From NCBI GenBank assembly GCA_963082975.1, contig OY720350.1:20678910-20742909 (forward strand): DNA of 64,000 bases. Reading direction: 5' to 3'. The stretch comes from Labia minor (Eukaryota; Arthropoda; Insecta; Dermaptera; Spongiphoridae). Under the pieces are notes generated by a model. It worked only from the letters and a program-made list of their open reading frames with translations. It was not told where the DNA came from and did not search any database. Each line of letters opens with the position of its first letter. Positions within the stretch are counted from its first letter, which is position 1. The position numbers were made by a program, and so were the translations under genes. Below, piece after piece: positions 42,501-52,673 of this stretch.

Positions 42501-42998
42501 TCTAAATCCTATGGTAGCCGGTTGAAGTTCTACGTCGAGGTTCAACTTGGCGAATTGATCACGCGGTAGGAAGGTATATCCTGACCCTGAGTCAACCTCA
42601 AACTTTACTGGTTTCCCCTCTACTATGATCTCCGTGTTATAGTGTTCTATGTTTGATGAAGACTGCTCGTTACTGTGATAAATGTCTACAATAAGAAACA
42701 CACCGTATTGTTTTGTAGTGTTTTTCTCTTGAATGCAATTTGTCGATTGTTTTTTTTCCATTAATGTACGAATGCATACCTTGATTACATGGCCATTTTT
42801 CTTGCATCCAGCACATTTGAGATTGGATTTCTCCGTACGGCAGTCCCTTGATAAATGATTGTCTCTACCACACCGGAGACACAACCCGTTGATGCCTAGC
42901 TCGTCATAATTTATTTTTGGCCTTGATTGAGATTGAGCTCTTGTTTTGAACTGATTTTTTTGTTGATCGCTGTTGACTTCGAAAACGATTTTTGTCAT
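39543..42998 (-). CDS. pol: Gypsy Pol polyprotein with N-terminal nucleocapsid knuckles (1,151 aa)
   Basis: Single open frame. Two CCHC knuckles (C40/C43/H48/C53 and C62/C65/H70/C75) are at the start. The aspartic protease follows (D136-S-G), then reverse transcriptase (about 300-480, active site YFDD 424-427), RNase H (D573, E614, D639), the integrase zinc finger (H784, H787, C817, C820) and the integrase core D848, D903, E939 (DD35E), ending in a Pro/Glu-rich tail. This is the Ty3/gypsy domain order. It overlaps gag by 95 bp in the +1 frame. No internal stops, so it looks competent. The first ATG (42998) may not be used if expression is by frameshifting. Confidence 0.93.
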   Translation of the reverse strand: MTKIVFEVNSDQQKNQFKTRAQSQSRPKINYDELGINGLCLRCGRDNHLSRDCRTEKSNLKCAGCKKNGHVIKVCIRTLMEKKQSTNCIQEKNTTKQYGVFLIVDIYHSNEQSSSNIEHYNTEIIVEGKPVKFEVDSGSGYTFLPRDQFAKLNLDVELQPATIGFRSYTQDVFIPDGKIRVNVTYHGRSMEGDIYVVPEEYAALLGRAWIRGLKISLDEIDKQKAVITSAPSIKKINDIEQISKEYANLFEEKIGCVPNFKVSLKLRNNAKPIFHREREIPYALSNRVEKELDSLETAGIITKTETSDWGSPLVVIPKADGGIRLCVDYKVGVNERIISSHYPIRKIEDIFNSLRNSRYFCRLDIYKAYLHIPVDEESSEIQTITTHRGTYKMNRLSFGIKTAPSEFNRIINQILQDIPKTEAYFDDIVIHGETLQECKSNLIKCLEQMRKYDLHLNKRKCLLFQNKIEFLGHVIELNKISKSPTKVAAIKEIPSPKSIEDVRSFLGLVTYYSRFIPNSSTITSPLRQLLKKNIKFKWTEACEAAFLRLKEEISSDRVLMPFNPELEVQLACDASPTGIAGILSHIIDGQERPIAFASRSLTQSEQNYSQLDREALAIIFAVDHFYQYLFARPFKLYTDNQPLARIFHQNAKIPKMTSARLQRYAAFLSGFNYEIVFKKGSDNTNADCLSRAPIKSLLGTDTAMNEEVNLLCEESILTISTPEINFESIREETRQDEYLSQILQQLQEDNSSELEFTINHNIIFRGHRIVIPEKLQVPILQELHRTHIGISKMKQLARRYVYWKNIDKDIERLVRACLACQNIQNNPPRAPLHPWEEPDGNWQRIHIDYAGPYQGHHFLVIIDAKSKWAEVEPCTSAPNAASTIKILQDVFSRHGFPDVMVSDNATIFTSDEFKNFCKKSGIFQKFIAPGHPATNGLAERNIQTLKKRLDTMIDEPLSMRQKIQTILFRYRATPLNNGKTPAEQYLNRSIRIHLDALKPTKFQTSTTSTTAARQLSVGERVQARYYANNKNHWKLGTIIKKFGKLHYQIKLDDGYEFKRHIDQLRPSGIQQKKSVSFDPKIKTDEIPEKEEEHQNPNMEHLVTIPAGPAEENGREESETTEDPLDPTPNADSLTRPTRSRNRPKYLLDYVE

Positions 42999-43731
42999 TT
43001 TTCTTCTTTTGATGTACCTGATTGATATCAGTTGATGGAGTTGACACCAGCGATTTTCTTTCCAATTGTTTCGCGTCTAATTTGGATGTTTCAAGCGCGA
43101 TAGCCTTGGACACAATGTCATTGAAGGATAATTTTTCAGACTGCAACAGTTGTTCCCTGATGGAGTTGTCCAATATTCCTCGAATGAATTGTGCACGGAG
43201 AAAAACATCGGCAATTGAGGTTCTGCAGGCACATGGAGACACAAATTCACAATCTGTCATGTCAGTTCTAAGAGCAGCGACAAATTCGGCGACTGATTGT
43301 TGATCATTTTGATATTTTGATAAGAACTGGTGTTGGGCCACAAGAACGTTCTTCTTGGGAGACAAATGTTTTTCGAGCAGTGTTATTAATTCTGTATATT
43401 TGAGTTCATTGGGTGTCTTAGGAGCGGCCAATGCTGCAACCATGTTAAAATATTTTGCACCTATTGAGTTAAGAAGTAGCTTTGCACTGTATTCTTTATT
43501 GTCGATTATGTTTTTCATTTCGAGATAGTTTTCAAAACGTTGGCGATAATTTCTGAATGGCTCCTTTTGTGTATCGAAAGATTCAAAATTAGGAAGAAGA
43601 GCAGTGTTTACGTTACCAGATTCATTCGATGTCGATGGAGTTGATAAAGTTACATTTTGTTGATGTTCGAGTAGTTTTGTTAACATTGAATGTTGAAATT
43701 GCATGAACTGTTGAAATTGATCTTTGTCCAT
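42904..43731 (-). CDS. gag: Gypsy Gag (275 aa)
   Basis: Structural protein of the element. It starts 22 bp after the 5' LTR (MDKDQFQQFMQFQHSML), with Gln-rich N-terminus and a retrotransposon-gag-like capsid region (about 65-200, e.g. NYLEMKNIIDNKEYSAKLLL, FLRAQFIRGILDNSIREQLL), ending in a basic Lys/Arg/Ser/Gln tail. The CCHC nucleocapsid knuckles are not in this ORF; they lie in the overlapping downstream frame. Either the frame was split by a one-base change or production of the nucleocapsid needs a frameshift. Confidence 0.88.
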   Translation of the reverse strand: MDKDQFQQFMQFQHSMLTKLLEHQQNVTLSTPSTSNESGNVNTALLPNFESFDTQKEPFRNYRQRFENYLEMKNIIDNKEYSAKLLLNSIGAKYFNMVAALAAPKTPNELKYTELITLLEKHLSPKKNVLVAQHQFLSKYQNDQQSVAEFVAALRTDMTDCEFVSPCACRTSIADVFLRAQFIRGILDNSIREQLLQSEKLSFNDIVSKAIALETSKLDAKQLERKSLVSTPSTDINQVHQKKKNDKNRFRSQQRSTKKSVQNKSSISIKAKNKL

Positions 43732-43753
43732 CTTGTTTACCTCGTCGCCAATT

Positions 43754-43965
43754 TGTTATAATCTTATTTGATGGTTGATATGGACGGGAGATTGTAATAT
43801 AATTGATATTATAGGATGGAGATGTTCGATATTAGAAATAGATATAATTTAATAATGTACATTAAAACATACTAATATTTATTTACATAAAAAGATAACA
43901 ATAACATTTTGATAGAATAAACAAGGCAATCTGGTGGTGAACATTTGAAGCTAAAATTTATTATA
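43754..43965 (-). repeat. 5' LTR of the gypsy element
   Basis: 212 bp, identical by eye to the 3' LTR. It should contain the promoter for the minus-strand transcript. No obvious TATA placement could be chosen in this AT-rich sequence. Confidence 0.9.
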
Positions 43966-44450
43966 ATTATAATAATAATATAATTAAAAAATGAGATATC
44001 GGCTTATCCAATATCATCCGATTGATTCTATTTAAACATAAATAAATATAATAATATATATTTTTATCAACGTTTAAAATTAACATATATAATAATTTAT
44101 ATATAATATAAGTATTATTGACAATAAATATGAAAATACAAATTTTCATGTTTTTAATATACCTATATAATTATAATTCTGTTAACACACATTCGTGACA
44201 TATATATTCATGATAAATAAATTAAAATAAAAAACAGCTGTGGTTCATAAGAAAAGTATTTTCGAGTAATCTATAATACAAATAGAATAATAGAATAAAG
44301 ATAAGTTATTTTTACTTTTTATCATTCATCTTTTCCTAGAATAATTATCTAATTAAAAGATAATTAATTTTATATAATAACTAGGAAAAAAAAACTATAA
44401 TTTTATTTATAATAAAATAGATAATTAAAAATAAAAAAATATTTTATTAA

Positions 44451-44481
<31 letters not shown>

Positions 44482-45642
44482 GTTATTATTATTTTGTTTA
44501 TTACGTTATCAGTCGAATATTATGTCATCGCGATAAGATTAGATTAAAAAAGATGTAAAAATATTCGGTTATATATATTATATATTATATATATTGTAGA
44601 TATATTATTTATTCATAAAATGTTAAAAGTCGAATGAAGATATACACTATTTATGTATATTTATATATTTATTTATTTATAGTTTTAAAATTGGTTTTTT
44701 TCTTTTTTTCTACAATTCACTAAAACCCAAAAAATCTCTCCGAGAATGAATTTATTGTTTTATCTACCCAATAGCGAAATATGTATAGATTTAGATTTTT
44801 TTTTTAATTTTATTTTTTTACACTAGAATAATTATTTAAGAATTAAAAAATATGAATAAAACATTTTGTGTTAAGTATTTTCAAAAAGTTTATACAAAAA
44901 TTTAAATCCTACAAGTAGCACCTACAATCATATCAGTATTATTTAATTAAAATAGCATTGACTATATTACAATTCTAACCAAAACAAAAATCAAAATAAT
45001 CGTTTAAAAATATATATTATATAATGAAGAAATAAATATACATAAATAAAGTATTTTCAATAATTTTATGATTTTTTTTAGGAATAATATACATACATAA
45101 AAAATTAAAAATTGCACAAAAAGATGTAAAAGTGTATTTAAATATTTGACATTAAAATCTCTCGCGACCCCCTTTGGGGTCGCGACCCATAGTTTAAGAA
45201 GACCTATTTTAAATAAATCAAAAGAATATTCTGATTATTTATAATACTTAATTAAAATTATTTAATTATTTATTTTATTAATTGATCTTCTAACCAATTT
45301 TTTAATTAAAATTATTTGGAAGGTTTTTTTTTCAATTTTTATTAAGTGTATCAAGAAAAATAAAAACCTTTTGAATTTTATTTTTAATAATATATTTTTA
45401 AAATATTTATTAATAAATAGAAAATAATTGGATAATATTGAAGTGACAATTCAAAATTTATTATATTTTTTATTCTATGGAAACGCGATTTAAGTGATGA
45501 GCAAAAAAAAAAAAGAAAATTTGGCGCTTTTTCATACAAATCATAATAAATAATGAATGGAAAAAATACTTTATTTTTAAATCGGCGCCCCTCAAAATTT
45601 GGCGCCGAGTAGTTGCCCGGCTTGGCTAAATTTTCTATTGTA

Positions 45643-45970
45643 AATAGGGGCGGCGAAGTTTGGTCTTTCATGACACATAAATATAAATTTTTATTGAAAA
45701 CTGCATATATTTTGTTATAAAGTAACTCTAAATTTTGTTGTATGTAAATAATTATAGTTTTTTTTTCTATAGGATTTTTTATACTAAATATTTAACTTTT
45801 TTGTTTGTTGTTTTTAACATTAATTTTTATATTAAATTTAATTTTTATTTATATTTACATTATTTATGTTAATATGTATAAATAAATAAATTGTTTTCTA
45901 ATATGTATTTATAATATAAATTACTTTTACAATTTTATATCAGACCGCATTATTCATTGGGCCGCCCCTG
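45643..45970. mobile_element. Candidate MITE with AGGGGCGGC ends
   Basis: AGGGGCGGCGAAG at the left is answered by GGGCCGCCCCTG at the right, with AT-rich DNA between. A related GGCGCCCCTCAAAATTTGGC block just outside the left end (45584-45605) suggests the true boundary may lie further left. Family and target duplication are unresolved. Confidence 0.35.
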
Positions 45971-46705
45971 AATTCTAATTTTTTTAATTTAGAAACTGAT
46001 AACGATAATACATATATTTATATTTATTATAATAAATTAAAAATTATTATCATCATTAATCCTATAATATAGGTTCTTATCTCCAAATATACTTATATAT
46101 TATGATATATATATATATATATATATATATCATAATATAATCTTCATTTCTTCAATTCATAAATTACATAAATTTCTCATTTTATTTTTTTAGATTTTAA
46201 AATATTTTCATAAATATTTTAAATGTTTTTTTTATATTATTATGAATCACATATTATAGTAGACTGAATTTATCTGTTATCAAAATTGAAGGATCAAATA
46301 TAATTACAAATCATTTTATTTTAAAGAAAATTGCTTAAAATAACCCTCCAAATATAGATGATTTAATTTTTCAAAATAATAAATAAGATAATATAAAAAT
46401 ATTATTTAATCAATTTAAAATTAATACTCAAATGATAATAAAAACTTATTTATTTAGAATAATTTTCATACTTAAAATGTTAACACCGATATAGGTGTGT
46501 GTATGTGTGTGTGTGTATGCAATAAAAAGAATTAAGGGGTGTAGGGAGTAAAGATATCATGCTGAATGTTCGCAAATTTTTCTACTGACAATTTCAAATG
46601 AAATGAATTGTGCCCTGAGAACATCATGGAGTCCATTATGTAGAAAATATGTCTAAAATTTGATCTAATAGCTAGAGGACATTATATTATAATATATATA
46701 TATAT

Positions 46706-46918
46706 GTAAGAGCACTCCTGAGCCACCTATATACTAATATGTAGAACTAATAAGGATAAAGACACAGTGAGAATAATCGGACTTTTAATCGTTCTAAATA
46801 TACTTTCAACATGATTGCTTCTTTAAAAGCAACGATTAAAAGTCCGATTATTCTCACTGTGTCTTTATCCTTATTAGTTCTACATATTAGTATATAGGTG
46901 GCTCAGGAGTGCTCTTAC
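46706..46918. mobile_element. Perfect palindrome MITE, 88-bp arms
   Basis: The arms 46706-46793 (starting GTAAGAGCACTCCTGAGCC) and 46831-46918 are exact inverse complements over all 88 bp, with a 37-bp spacer containing AACATGATTGCTTC. It is embedded in TATATA DNA on both sides, which hides any target duplication. No ORF. Confidence 0.8.
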
Positions 46919-47846
46919 ATATATATATATATATATATATATATGAATAACAATGTAATATAGGTACTATCGTATTTGTTTATTTATTTATTTTATAGGA
47001 ATATATTTATATTTATATAAACAATGAATTATTTTCTTTTCGCATATATTTAGTATTTTTTATAGCTAATAACTAATATACATTATTTATTGCACTTTTT
47101 TAATAAACGATTTGGATTTATAACACTTATTATAATTTATGATATTATACTCGAGTATTTTACGAAGTTATATTCTATTACTAAGGTCTGGGCTTATTTA
47201 AGTTGTTATGATTAATAAGATTGATGATTAAAAAAAAATAATTAAACAAATAAAGGCACCTTTTATGTAATATAATTCGCAATTTTATGAATAATTCTAT
47301 ATAATACTTTTTCCCGTAATAAAGTTTATATGTATTATTATAATCGTATTAAAATGTATTTTCATTATAATACTCATACTAAAGATAGCAGTAGTAATCT
47401 ATATTAGAAATTTCCATAAATAAAATTTTATTTCATTTTTTTGTTTTATGTTTTTTTAATGTAGACCCAAAGAGATTTTGTTTGTGGTTGTTGGTGAGAA
47501 TTTATAAAATTTATTTAAATTTTTTTTATTCTAGTAAATGTAATCTAAATTTTAGCCGTTATTATTCATCAAATTTTCGCGAATAATGAATTAAATATGA
47601 TTTACTTAAGAGAGTTGAGATTTAATTCATTTTTGTTAGAGTATAATAAGTTAAAAATAATTATTAAATATAGTGTGAATTTATCAACAATTCGATTATA
47701 TTCTTATAATATATAGAATGTAATTTAGTTTATATATAATAAAATTAAACAAAGAAAAAAAAATAAATAAAATACTTTCATCGAATTAATTTACAGATAA
47801 ATAATTTAAAAATATAAAGACAGAAAAGAGTATATAAAAATATGGA

Positions 47847-48052
47847 AATTAAGCCTGAAAACTTTTCTTTTTATAACATTTTACAATCTATAAATGGAAA
47901 TGAAAATCAATAATAAAATTTTAAGGTTTTATATAACACGGTTTTATATAACCCGTGTTTTTTTAATAACTTTTCTTAAAATTTATTATTGATTTTCATT
48001 TCCAATTATAGATTGAAAAATGTTATAAAAAGAAAAGTTTTCAGGTTTAATT
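47847..48052. mobile_element. Imperfect palindrome, about 80-bp arms
   Basis: The left arm (47847-47926: CTGAAAACTTTTCTTTTTAT, then AATGAAAATCAATAATAAA) and right arm (47973-48052) are inverse complements with a few mismatches. The spacer includes ACACGGTTTTATATAACCCG. A foldback element or MITE of unknown family. Confidence 0.6.
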
Positions 48053-49692
48053 ACCAAATAAATACAATATTTCAACGAGAGTTGTCATTCCAATCTATAA
48101 ATATAATATAAAAATTGAATATTTAATTAATAGATTATAAAAAAAAAGGTGAAAGTGAATTGAATTTTATTAATTATTAATCATATTAAATTAAATAAAA
48201 CAATTTAAAAATAATTCAGAAAATTTTAAAAATATTAATTAAATATATATATATATATATATAAATATATATAAGATTAAATTTTTAATTAAATTAAAGA
48301 ATTAAATATATAATCAATACTATAGATAACTTAACAACAATTTAAAGAAAATTTTATTCTTTTGAAGTGAAGATTTATTTATACCTATATTTGTATCAAT
48401 TATTTCAAGATAAAGAATTATTTCAACTGCAGATTAATTTTATTGCATGCTAAATGCGGAATATATAATTTATTAAATGGAAAAAATTTCTAAATTTCAT
48501 TTGGTTTATATTTAATATGGATACATATCTAAATGAAGAAGTCATATATATTTGTTTTTATATAAAAGAAGAAGAAATTGAGCTATAAATTCACTTTAGT
48601 GAATTTTTTTTTATTATATTCATATTAAATATTAATCATAAATTATTTGTTTTCATTATATATATATATATATATATATAATATTGAAATTTAAATTAAA
48701 AGAAATCATTTGCATTCTCTCTTTATTAGTTAAATTTCAAATGCAATCAAAATCGCATTAGGCCCATTTAAAATTAATTAAATGTTAATTAGTAATAATA
48801 TTTATTTATTTATAGCACGTTGTGTGACTATTATTTATAAATATATATTAGATGTATAAATCGTTAGTTTTCTAGTATTTAAATTTTCATTTATTTTAAA
48901 GATATATAGATATGTATGTGTATATATATCATAAAACCATATGCAAGTAACAATAAGCAGCAATTTTAAAAGTGATGAAAAATAGTGAAAAAGAGAGATT
49001 TAATTAACAGTTAAATTATATAATTTAAAATGAAATTTATTACATTTTTTTTTACTTATTTTGTTAAAAATATTGAAATCAAAGCCCATTTAAAAACATT
49101 TTTATTTATTTATTATATATTTTTTAATTATAATATTAAATATAATATAAAAAATAATAATTTAATTTAATTCAAATTTATAAATAACTTAATCATTTAT
49201 ATATTTATATAAACTGGATTAATTTTTTTTTTTTTCACAATATATTTAAATTTTCTAATTAAAAAAAAAATTATAAAATTTAATGATTTAGATATTTATT
49301 ATATTTGTGATTTTAGTTTTCGGTAATAATTACTTAATTCAGTTTCATTTTAATATACATTTTTTTTTTAATTTATATAAAAAATTCTCTCTAAAGGAAT
49401 ATGAATACCCGTTCAATGAACAAGAAAAACAGTGCCACATATTTTAAAACAATAAATACAGTTTAAAACTATACATTTTCTACTAGTCAATTATCTAAAT
49501 AAAATATTTGACATAATTACTATTTTACTAGCTAATAAAAATATATTAATATTTACTAATATTCTTTCTTTTTTTCTTAAACAACTTAAAGATTCTGGTA
49601 TCTCTCTTTTTCACTTTTTATTCTATTTAATAAATAGATATTCTTTCTATAAAAGATTGTCTGAGAGTGGAAAAAAAGCTTTAAAGAATTTT

Positions 49693-51419
49693 TTAGCTGG
49701 CAGCTCCTGCTGGATCTTGTCCGATATCAATGGTTCTTACTCTGGCACTGTCTCTCGGAAGTAAATGTAATCTTTCTGGTTCAGCTTCGGGCATTATAAT
49801 ACACATAAATGGTTTTCCCGTGTGTCCTTCCCGAGGATATATCGTTACAGGTGTAAAACTCTCCACTGTACCATCCACATAAGCAACTAATCGACGATGG
49901 ACATCAGGAAATTGACGTCTTACCGAAACACCGCGCGATCGTAATTGTTTTTGTATATTAGCGAAGCATAATTCCCGAGCTCTACGATCAGGTAAACGTC
50001 CATCTACGCCCGGCAATGAAGTTAAAATTAATGTCTCTGGATTGTCCATTTCACGAGTAATCGATGTAGCAGCACGCGTATTTGATGAAGTTGTAGAGGT
50101 AGTCGTAGTAGTAGTGGTTGTTGTTATTGTTGTTGTTGTAGTTGTTACACTAGCTGTTGTATTGGTCACTGAAGTTGGTAATAAAGAACGACAGAGACGT
50201 AATTTGGCACATCGTGACACTAACTGACGTTCCCATTTCACTGCACCTGAGGTTGGTACTTCACTCACTACACAAACAGCAACATAAAGCACAAATCTCG
50301 TATCTGGATTATACGTTTTACATAATCGAACTAATTCTGCATATAATTGTGGCCCCATTTCAGCTGGTAATAGATCTGGCCATCGAACAAATGCAGGTTC
50401 ACCAAGAGCTGCTGGTTGTCCGGCAACAAAAGTTTCTGCTGTTTCTGGACTGGAGAAGAATGCTTTAACGGCACCTCGGCCATGGGATAGAAATCCTCGT
50501 CGAGCTATTCCAGAAAGATGTCGAAGGGTTCCTGGATCATCTCTTGCTGCTGCTAAAACCTGATAAAAAAGAAAATAAAATTAAATACTCTCTCTCTTGA
50601 AACTTTTAAAACAATGTAACTGTAAAAAATCATTAATTATTAATTTGTTTAAACATTTAAATTTTTTAATCATTTATTTATTTATTTTCTCGCCTTTAAC
50701 TTTTGCAAAAATATGAACAAGAATTCTAAAACAACTAAAAACGAAGATAAATAAACAAAAAAAAAATATTTTAATTTTAATAAATGTTAGTTTTAAATAA
50801 TAATTTATCATAAATGAAAAACAACTTGCCTGTCTACAAAGCGCACCAACTCTTGAATGTAAGCAAGTTTTTCGATGTCTTTCCCAATGAGCTCGACGAC
50901 ATTCTCGTGAGCAATAAGTGTGTGCACAATTGTGACATGTCTTGAAAGTGCGTCGTGCTTCTGAAGTGGGTGCTTCCTTGCCACATTTGCCATAACGACA
51001 TCTCATCATGGGTTCCTGTAAAATATAACTCCAAGTTACTAATCATAGACCTATCCGTTGCGACTGTCCTATGAACTTATAACTCCAAGTTAATCCAATA
51101 TATTCTTCCTTTAATTTCCACATCAATGTATTTATCCCATTTCATACTCCTATTATTATTATTAGATCATTAAGAATTAATAAAGAATAATAAACCTGAT
51201 AAGGTTGAGCATTGTTTGAAGCTGCAGCAGCAGCTGCACTTGTTGCTGTACTGGCTACATCAAATGATACTCTTCTCCTGGGTGGTGGTGGAGGAGGAGG
51301 ATGTGGAGGTCCGATTCTTACTGGTGGTTCCCCTTCGCTTCTTCTTCTTCTTATTGGCGTTCCTATTACTGATGGACATCCGGAACCTCCAGCAGGACTT
51401 TCGCTACCACTAACTGACC
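49693..51419 (-). CDS. MYND zinc-finger protein, C-terminal exons (possible AJM1/ajm-1 family)
   Basis: Three last exons: 51419-51196, 51015-50830 and 50559-49693, in phase. Upstream exons are not found. Exon 51419-51196 encodes a Pro run and RRRVSFDVASTATSAAAAAA. The next encodes a MYND-type finger (MRCRYGKCGKEA, TCHNCAHTYCSRECRRAH, HRKTC). The last encodes a conserved-looking domain (HLSGIARRGFLSHGRGAVKA, YNPDTRFVLYVAVCVVSEVP, then, after a Thr-rich insert of about 30 residues, GHTGKPFMCIIMPEAEPERL) and ends DPAGAAS. The intron between the finger and the last exon has a GC donor (CAG|GCAAGT). The combination recalls apical junction component AJM1, a scaffold at epithelial junctions, but that is recalled, not searched. 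Function is otherwise unknown. Confidence 0.65.
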
Positions 51420-51844
51420 CTAAAAAAACAATATTAACGAGGCCATCGCCTTTTGTAGAAACAATGATATTTGACAAATTTATCTTGTAAAAAAATAAAA
51501 ATGAAAACTCATTTATTTTTTTGGAATATTTTTTATCTAAAACAATTGTAGGAGAATAAGTATTTACAGATAAATTATAATTTTTAATAAAACACTGGGG
51601 TTGCAATTATAATCACTACATTTGTTAAAGATTGACTTGTTCAAAGAATTTGAATTCTTAGAAAATATTTTTTTGAAAAATATTTGTTTACAACCTGTTG
51701 TATAGTATAAAAGTGAGTCGTGTGCCATGGCCATGAAGAAGAAAAAGTAGAGAAAAGTTATGCAAACTGAAATTAAACTTAAAAATATACAACTCTTTAT
51801 AGGAATAATTTTTCATAGTTAAGACACTGTGAAATTTCTAGTTG

Positions 51845-51985
51845 TTTGATATATTTATTTTCATTATGTAGATTTCGGCTATACATCATGATCAGAAGCT
51901 TTGAAAAGAAAAGTTGAGATAAAAAGGCTTCTGATGATGGGGTAACAGTCGAAATGCGCATAAAGAAAATATATATCAATAAAAT
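51845..51985. repeat. Inverted pair of CTGATGATG...CGAAA motifs
   Basis: The plus-strand half reads CTTCTGATGATGGGGTAACA then GTCGAAATGCGCATAAAG. The minus-strand half reads CTTCTGATCATGATGTATAG then CCGAAATCTACATAATG. Both continue into GAAAATA-AATATATC. Such CTGANGA...CGAAA units are frequent in insect retroelement termini and resemble the hammerhead ribozyme core, though helix II is poorly paired here. It lies upstream of the exons found for the MYND gene. Confidence 0.4.
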
Positions 51986-52090
51986 TAAAACTTCACTGAG
52001 AATTTAATTAATGTAATTTGGCACTGACCTTTTTCGTGTTTTGTGTTACATTTGACACATCTGGATTCCATATTGCATGAGTGAGATGAG

Positions 52091-52673
52091 AGGAACACGC
52101 AAACGTTCCCGGCGAAAACCAACCCCTATTAATAGATATTTAAAGTTCAAATCTCGTTTGGATCAAATTTTTTATTTATTTATTTATTTATATTATATAT
52201 GTAAAATATAATTTTAGGTCTTATTTGAATAATTATAAAATTTCTTTTGTATCAACTATTGTAAAAATTTTGACTAATAAACATACTCTTTAAATTGAAA
52301 AAATTGAAAATATCTCTTAATGTGATGCGAATCATATTTTAGTGAATTGTCTGATTATAAAAAAAATAATAAAGTTTAATAAATCGGCGATCATATATAT
52401 AATATTTAAACAAATGTTTATAATTAAAAAAAAATAACATAAAAAGAGATTTGGGGTCTGATATAATTATTAGACCGGTTGCCAGGCGACAACATTTGTT
52501 ATATAGACCAAATATTTCAATTGAAAGTTGTGTTGTGATATTACCCTCTTCTTCGGTCACCCATATTGATGAGCAAAGGTCAGCCGGGTGTGAATTATCA
52601 GCGAACACATCAATTAGCATAACTCGAACCAGAATATCATCCCCCAAATCGTGCCACCAATGCGCTGGTTTAC
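52091..52673 (-). repeat. R-family repeat, copy 6, part left of LINE-A
   Basis: Matches 18436-19018. It ends at ATGCGCTGGTTTAC (52660-52673), the left target duplication of the LINE-A insertion. The remainder of the same R copy resumes at 58026. Confidence 0.75.

Larger units (their letters stand above)
39293..43965 (-). mobile_element. Ty3/gypsy LTR retrotransposon with identical LTRs
   Basis: 4,673 bp, with 212-bp LTRs (39293-39504 and 43754-43965) that I read as identical base for base, framed by ATTAT (39288-39292 and 43966-43970). After the 5' LTR (right side) comes a primer-binding-like TGGCGACGAGG. A purine-rich GCGTGGGAGAAC precedes the 3' LTR. Two ORFs, gag then gag-NC/pol, fill the interior. 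There is no env-like ORF. Confidence 0.93.
43971..49692. other. Intergenic DNA between the gypsy element and the MYND-finger gene
   Basis: AT-rich, with no supportable gene. It contains an ATT microsatellite (44456-44500), an eroded GGGGTCGCGACCC palindrome (45175-45190), a MITE candidate (45643-45970), a GT run (46495-46520), the palindromes at 46706-46918 and 47847-48052, and several TA runs. Confidence 0.55.

Noticed and set aside
39293-43965. Endogenous retrovirus with env
   Set aside because: No third ORF or membrane-protein features lie between pol and the 3' LTR (39505-39542 is too short), so it is an LTR retrotransposon.
44567-44605. TA-rich palindromes as regulatory elements
   Set aside because: TATATA runs are expected throughout DNA of this composition.
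51212-51490. Plus-strand ORFs opposite the MYND gene (Gly/Val/Leu-rich)
   Set aside because: Shadows of the Pro/Arg/Ala-rich minus-strand coding exon.
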